Part shown: positions 5,619-7,558 of the stretch, piece by piece | Position numbering within the stretch: the stretch's first letter is position 1 | Layout of the letters: each line of letters starts with the position of its first letter | NCBI GenBank assembly: GCA_016650115.1 | Contig: JAENWI010000058.1 | Location: forward strand, 1-7,558 | Length of the DNA: 7,558 nt | Direction: 5' to 3' | Origin: Peptostreptococcaceae bacterium | GTDB lineage: Bacteria; Bacillota; Clostridia; Peptostreptococcales; Anaerovoracaceae | The notes under the pieces: model-generated | Databases searched by the model: none | Seen by the model: only the letters and a program-made list of their open reading frames with translations | Told to the model about the DNA's origin: nothing | Made by a program: the position numbers and the translations under genes

Positions 5619-6311
5619 ACCCGTATTTCTGCGGATTTGGTGGAGCAGGGAACCCCGATATTCAATTATTCAATCGTCTATGACACGAGAAACAAAGAGC
5701 AGAGCGGACTCAACTGGAATACAGAATTGATAAAATGACAAAGTTCATGAAGCGTCATTCCAATGAAATGCGTGAGTTTGGAGCGGTATTTCGAGTTATA
5801 TTATGATGAGGAACACAAGACCTTTCTGTTCCCTGTCGAGAAAGCCAGAGTGATAGAAAATGAAATTGAATTATGTGGATATTTCTGCATAATTACCTCC
5901 GAAAAGATGACTGCCAAAGAAGCGAGTGATCTTTATAAGAGCCGTGATGCCTCTGAAAAACTATTCAGAGGGGATAAGTCATATCTTGGAAACAGAAGCC
6001 TTCGGGTGTACTCGGATGAATCGGCATCCGCCAAGATATTTATAGAGTTCATAGCGCTGATCATTCGAAACAAGATATTCACAAATCTCAAAGAAGAGAT
6101 GAAGAGTCTCGATAAAAGACCAAACTTCATGACAGTTCCTACAGCGATTAAAGAACTTGAGAAAATAGAAATGGTCAGACAACTGGACAATGTATACAGA
6201 CTGGACCATGCAGTTACAGCGGCGCAGAAGATCATCCTCAAAGCATTCGGAATAGATGTTTCTTATGTAAAATATAAAGCAAATGAGATCAGCGATACAC
6301 TTAAAAAATAA
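5619..6311 (+). pseudogene. DDE transposase, C-terminal fragment (IS4/IS1634 type)
   Basis: The fragment opens without a start codon in the frame ISADLVEQGTPIFNYSIVYD, shifts frame near 5711 (EYRIDKMTKFMKRHSNEM), and returns to the first frame near 5785 (ERYFELYYDEE). From there about 170 codons run intact to TAA 6309-6311. The final part contains GYFCIITSEKMTAKEA and LYKSRDASEKLFRGDK, which fits the IS4-superfamily Y-(2)-R-(3)-E-(6)-K signature carrying the catalytic glutamate. It continues with IFIEFIALIIRNKI and the C-terminal ELEKIEMVRQ and LDHAVTAAQKIILKAFG blocks. The catalytic aspartates would lie in the missing N-terminal part or in the damaged stretch, so the protein is inactive. An ATG at 5763 opens a 182-codon ORF, but its start is internal to the transposase, not a real gene start. 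Confidence 0.88.
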
Positions 6312-6333
6312 TTGATAAGAGAGGGTTTGAATC

Positions 6334-6423
6334 ATGGCAAGAACAGTTGGACTTGAAACGTTGGATCAAAAAATTGAGAAGGCGCAATCGGATGTGGTAA
6401 AGGCGAAGAAGAAATATGATTAA
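6334..6423 (+). CDS. 29-residue passenger ORF of the IS relic, possibly truncated
   Basis: ATG 6334 has a ribosome binding site (AGAGAGGG, 6318-6325) eight bases upstream and starts 22 bp after the transposase stop. The product, MARTVGLETLDQKIEKAQ and a K-rich tail, looks like the first part of a charged coiled coil. It vaguely recalls the starts of longer coiled-coil proteins such as DUF4315, but is too short to assign. A TAA ends it before the terminator. It may be a truncated version of a longer passenger gene present in complete copies of this IS. Confidence 0.4.
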   Translation: MARTVGLETLDQKIEKAQSDVVKAKKKYD

Positions 6424-6436
6424 GCTTTGAACATAA

Positions 6437-6470
6437 AAAACTCCTGAAATTGATCATAATCAGGAGTTTT
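6437..6470 (+). terminator. Rho-independent terminator inside the IS right end
   Basis: AAAACTCCTGA (6437-6447) and TCAGGAGTTTT (6460-6470) form an 11-bp stem around a 12-base loop. The T-run overlaps the inner edge of the right inverted repeat. It would end the transposase transcript and limit read-through into the downstream abiE-like operon. Confidence 0.8.
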
Positions 6471-6495
6471 AGTAACAATTTTTCTGGAAGTTGAC
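6468..6495 (-). repeat. Right terminal inverted repeat of the IS relic
   Basis: Read inward on the - strand it begins GTCAACTTCCAG, then an A-run and TTACTAAA, paralleling the left end. The outer edge TTGAC plus the flanking A forms a perfect -35 hexamer (6491-6496) pointing outward, but no -10 lies at 16-18 bp. Confidence 0.8.
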
Positions 6496-6603
6496 ATGTA
6501 AACATTTTTTTTTCGTGGAATCAATGGGGTATATTCGGCTCTATTTCTTTCAAATTTACGACTGGTTTTTAAGCTGAATTTGTCGATTAAAAATCAAAAA
6601 AAC

Positions 6604-6632
6604 TTGACATATAGTTAGGATTGTTATACAAT
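6604..6632 (+). promoter_or_regulatory. Promoter of the abiEi-like gene with overlapping dyad
   Basis: TTGACA (6604-6609) and TACAAT (6627-6632) are 17 bp apart. The inverted repeat ATTGT-TAT-ACAAT (6620-6632) covers the -10. AbiEi antitoxins repress their own operons through inverted repeats near the promoter, so this dyad is a reasonable operator candidate. A weaker pair CTTGA (6603-6607) and TCAAG (6640-6644) brackets the whole promoter. Confidence 0.6.
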
Positions 6633-6657
6633 TTGAATATCAAGGGAGGCGTGTAAA

Positions 6658-7362
6658 ATGAATTATACTCAAGCAGTAACTAATTTAATTGAAACCAAAT
6701 ATAATAACAATAATTTGATCGTAGCTAGGGAGCTAAAAAATCAGCTTAATTGTGATGTCCCTGAATCTGCTTTATTTAAAACGTTGGAGAGGTTAGATGA
6801 TTCTGGGCAGATTGCGCGGCTATCAAAAGGGATATACTACGTTCCCCAAAAGTCAAAGTATGGAACTATGAATATGAACCAGAAAGACATCGTTAATCAC
6901 TTTTTAGGCAGGAGCGGTAAGAATGGTCTTTTAACGGGTTATTCTCTGTTTAATAAGTATGGAATCACAACGCAAATATCCAAAAATGTAGAACTTTATT
7001 CAAATCTAATAACCGAAGCAACGAAGAATGTTGGGAGCGTTAAAGTAAAAAAAATAAATCTGAACCTTTCGAGTGACCTGGCAAATCATATTGAGTTTCT
7101 TGAAATACTACAGAACTATAATAAAATACAAGATACAAACGATACAATGTTTAATCAATACGTCGAACGTTTCATGGACAATTATAAGAATGATGTAATT
7201 GAGAAGGTTCTTAAAAGCAAGAAATATAAAAAAAGTACAATTGCTTTTGCAGAACAATTGTTGCAGTATTATAATATTCAAAACACCTTAAGTAAACACC
7301 TTATGAAGACATCAAAATACAAAATACCGAAATTGGAGGGAATTCATGAATCTTCATTCTAG
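6658..7362 (+). CDS. AbiEi-type antitoxin (DUF6088-like winged-helix protein)
   Basis: This is the antitoxin and transcriptional repressor of a type IV toxin-antitoxin, phage abortive-infection system. The 234-residue protein has an N-terminal winged helix. Residues 35-62, with PESALFKTLERLDDSG and QIARLSKGIYYVP, are the typical AbiEi/DUF6088 block, and LLTGYSLFNKYGITTQI at 91-107 is the start of the antitoxin core domain. The C-terminal part is lysine- and asparagine-rich and helical. The ribosome binding site AAGGGAGG (6642-6649) is eight bases before ATG, and a consensus promoter precedes it. The gene overlaps the toxin gene start by 17 bp, which implies coupled translation. It is more AT-rich than the housekeeping genes, consistent with horizontal gain. 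Confidence 0.85.
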   Translation: MNYTQAVTNLIETKYNNNNLIVARELKNQLNCDVPESALFKTLERLDDSGQIARLSKGIYYVPQKSKYGTMNMNQKDIVNHFLGRSGKNGLLTGYSLFNKYGITTQISKNVELYSNLITEATKNVGSVKVKKINLNLSSDLANHIEFLEILQNYNKIQDTNDTMFNQYVERFMDNYKNDVIEKVLKSKKYKKSTIAFAEQLLQYYNIQNTLSKHLMKTSKYKIPKLEGIHESSF

Positions 7363-7558
7363 CAGCAATGATTTTATAGAACTTATTAATATTACAAGTC
7401 AATATATTGGGATCCCTCAGAAAGCGATTAAAAAAGATTATTTTATTGTGAAAATACTAAAAAACATTCAAGACAATGGTTTTTTAGATAATTGTATTTT
7501 CAAGGGTGGAACATCCTTGAGCAAATGCTATCCGAATTCTATTAACAGATTCTCTGAG
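7346..7558 (+). CDS. AbiEii-type nucleotidyltransferase toxin, 5' part only
   Basis: These are the first 71 codons of the toxin partner, which runs off the window. The DNA-polymerase-beta-type nucleotidyltransferase motif KGGTSLSK is visible at residues 53-60 within IFKGGTSLSKCY, and the visible part ends with NRFSE, where AbiEii proteins continue with the metal-binding aspartates (EDIDL). Toxins of this family transfer nucleotides to cellular targets such as tRNA and arrest growth unless countered by AbiEi. The ribosome binding site GGAGGG (7335-7340) lies inside the antitoxin gene five bases before ATG. No defect is seen in the visible part. Confidence 0.85.
   Translation, partial: MNLHSSSNDFIELINITSQYIGIPQKAIKKDYFIVKILKNIQDNGFLDNCIFKGGTSLSKCYPNSINRFSE

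Larger units (their letters stand above)
5571..6495 (+). mobile_element. IS4/IS1634-type insertion sequence relic, internally deleted
   Basis: Imperfect inverted repeats of 28-29 bp define both ends (5571-5599 and 6468-6495). Between them lie the C-terminal part of a DDE transposase, a 29-codon passenger ORF and a terminator. Intact members are nearly 2 kb, so about half is missing: coding sequence begins within 20 bp of the left repeat, already deep inside the transposase. No matching target duplication is seen at the flanks (TTATA left, ATGTA right). The relic lies between the dead glnA leader and the abiE-like module. It cannot move on its own but might be mobilised in trans because both ends survive. 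Confidence 0.8.

Noticed and set aside
5933..6335. Two - strand ORFs of about 100 codons opposite the transposase
   Set aside because: Both are complements of the conserved transposase C-terminus and show no family motifs or ribosome binding sites.

Overview
The window is AT-rich chromosomal DNA from a low-GC Gram-positive bacterium, most likely an anaerobic member of the Clostridia. Strong AGGAG-type ribosome binding sites, a stand-alone PduL-type phosphotransacylase, a DsrE-like sulfur protein, a glnA/ANTAR-regulator pair and a small clostridial-type membrane protein all point that way. An acetogen such as Acetobacterium or a relative is possible, but this is an inference from gene style, not a species call.

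Bases 1-2100 are an ordinary housekeeping stretch on the + strand. It holds the 3' part of the ribosome-biogenesis GTPase gene engB, a YkvA/DUF1232 membrane protein, hypoxanthine phosphoribosyltransferase, and a PduL-type phosphate acyltransferase ending at a strong bidirectional terminator (2057-2087). deoC (deoxyribose-phosphate aldolase) converges on the same terminator from the - strand. Its promoter lies in an AT-rich gap carrying three tandem 15-bp repeats. A divergent promoter leads to a 73-residue membrane protein.

Bases 3344-6495 are a zone of gene decay. A short remnant of an FAD/NAD(P) oxidoreductase sits just before an intact dsrE-like gene with a CxxC motif. On the - strand follows a dead nitrogen-assimilation operon: a leader with a terminator-type hairpin, a type I glutamine synthetase gene with at least five lesions including two internal deletions, and an ANTAR-domain regulator with two stop codons and a frameshift. 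In related bacteria the ANTAR protein is expected to act on RNA leader terminators, so both regulator and target are broken here while the leader hairpin survives. Directly upstream of the glnA leader is a 925-bp IS relic of the IS4/IS1634 type. It has imperfect 28-29 bp terminal inverted repeats, the C-terminal part of a DDE transposase, a tiny passenger ORF and a terminator next to the right end.

Bases 6496-7558 hold the start of a defence module: an AbiEi-type antitoxin with a consensus promoter and a candidate operator dyad, overlapping by 17 bp the start of an AbiEii nucleotidyltransferase toxin that runs off the window. Together this looks like a hotspot: core genes, then decaying genes and an IS relic, then an apparently intact type IV toxin-antitoxin (phage abortive infection) system. 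I see no clearly undescribed system. The most informative items are the dead glnA-ANTAR operon, the IS relic and the deoC repeat array.
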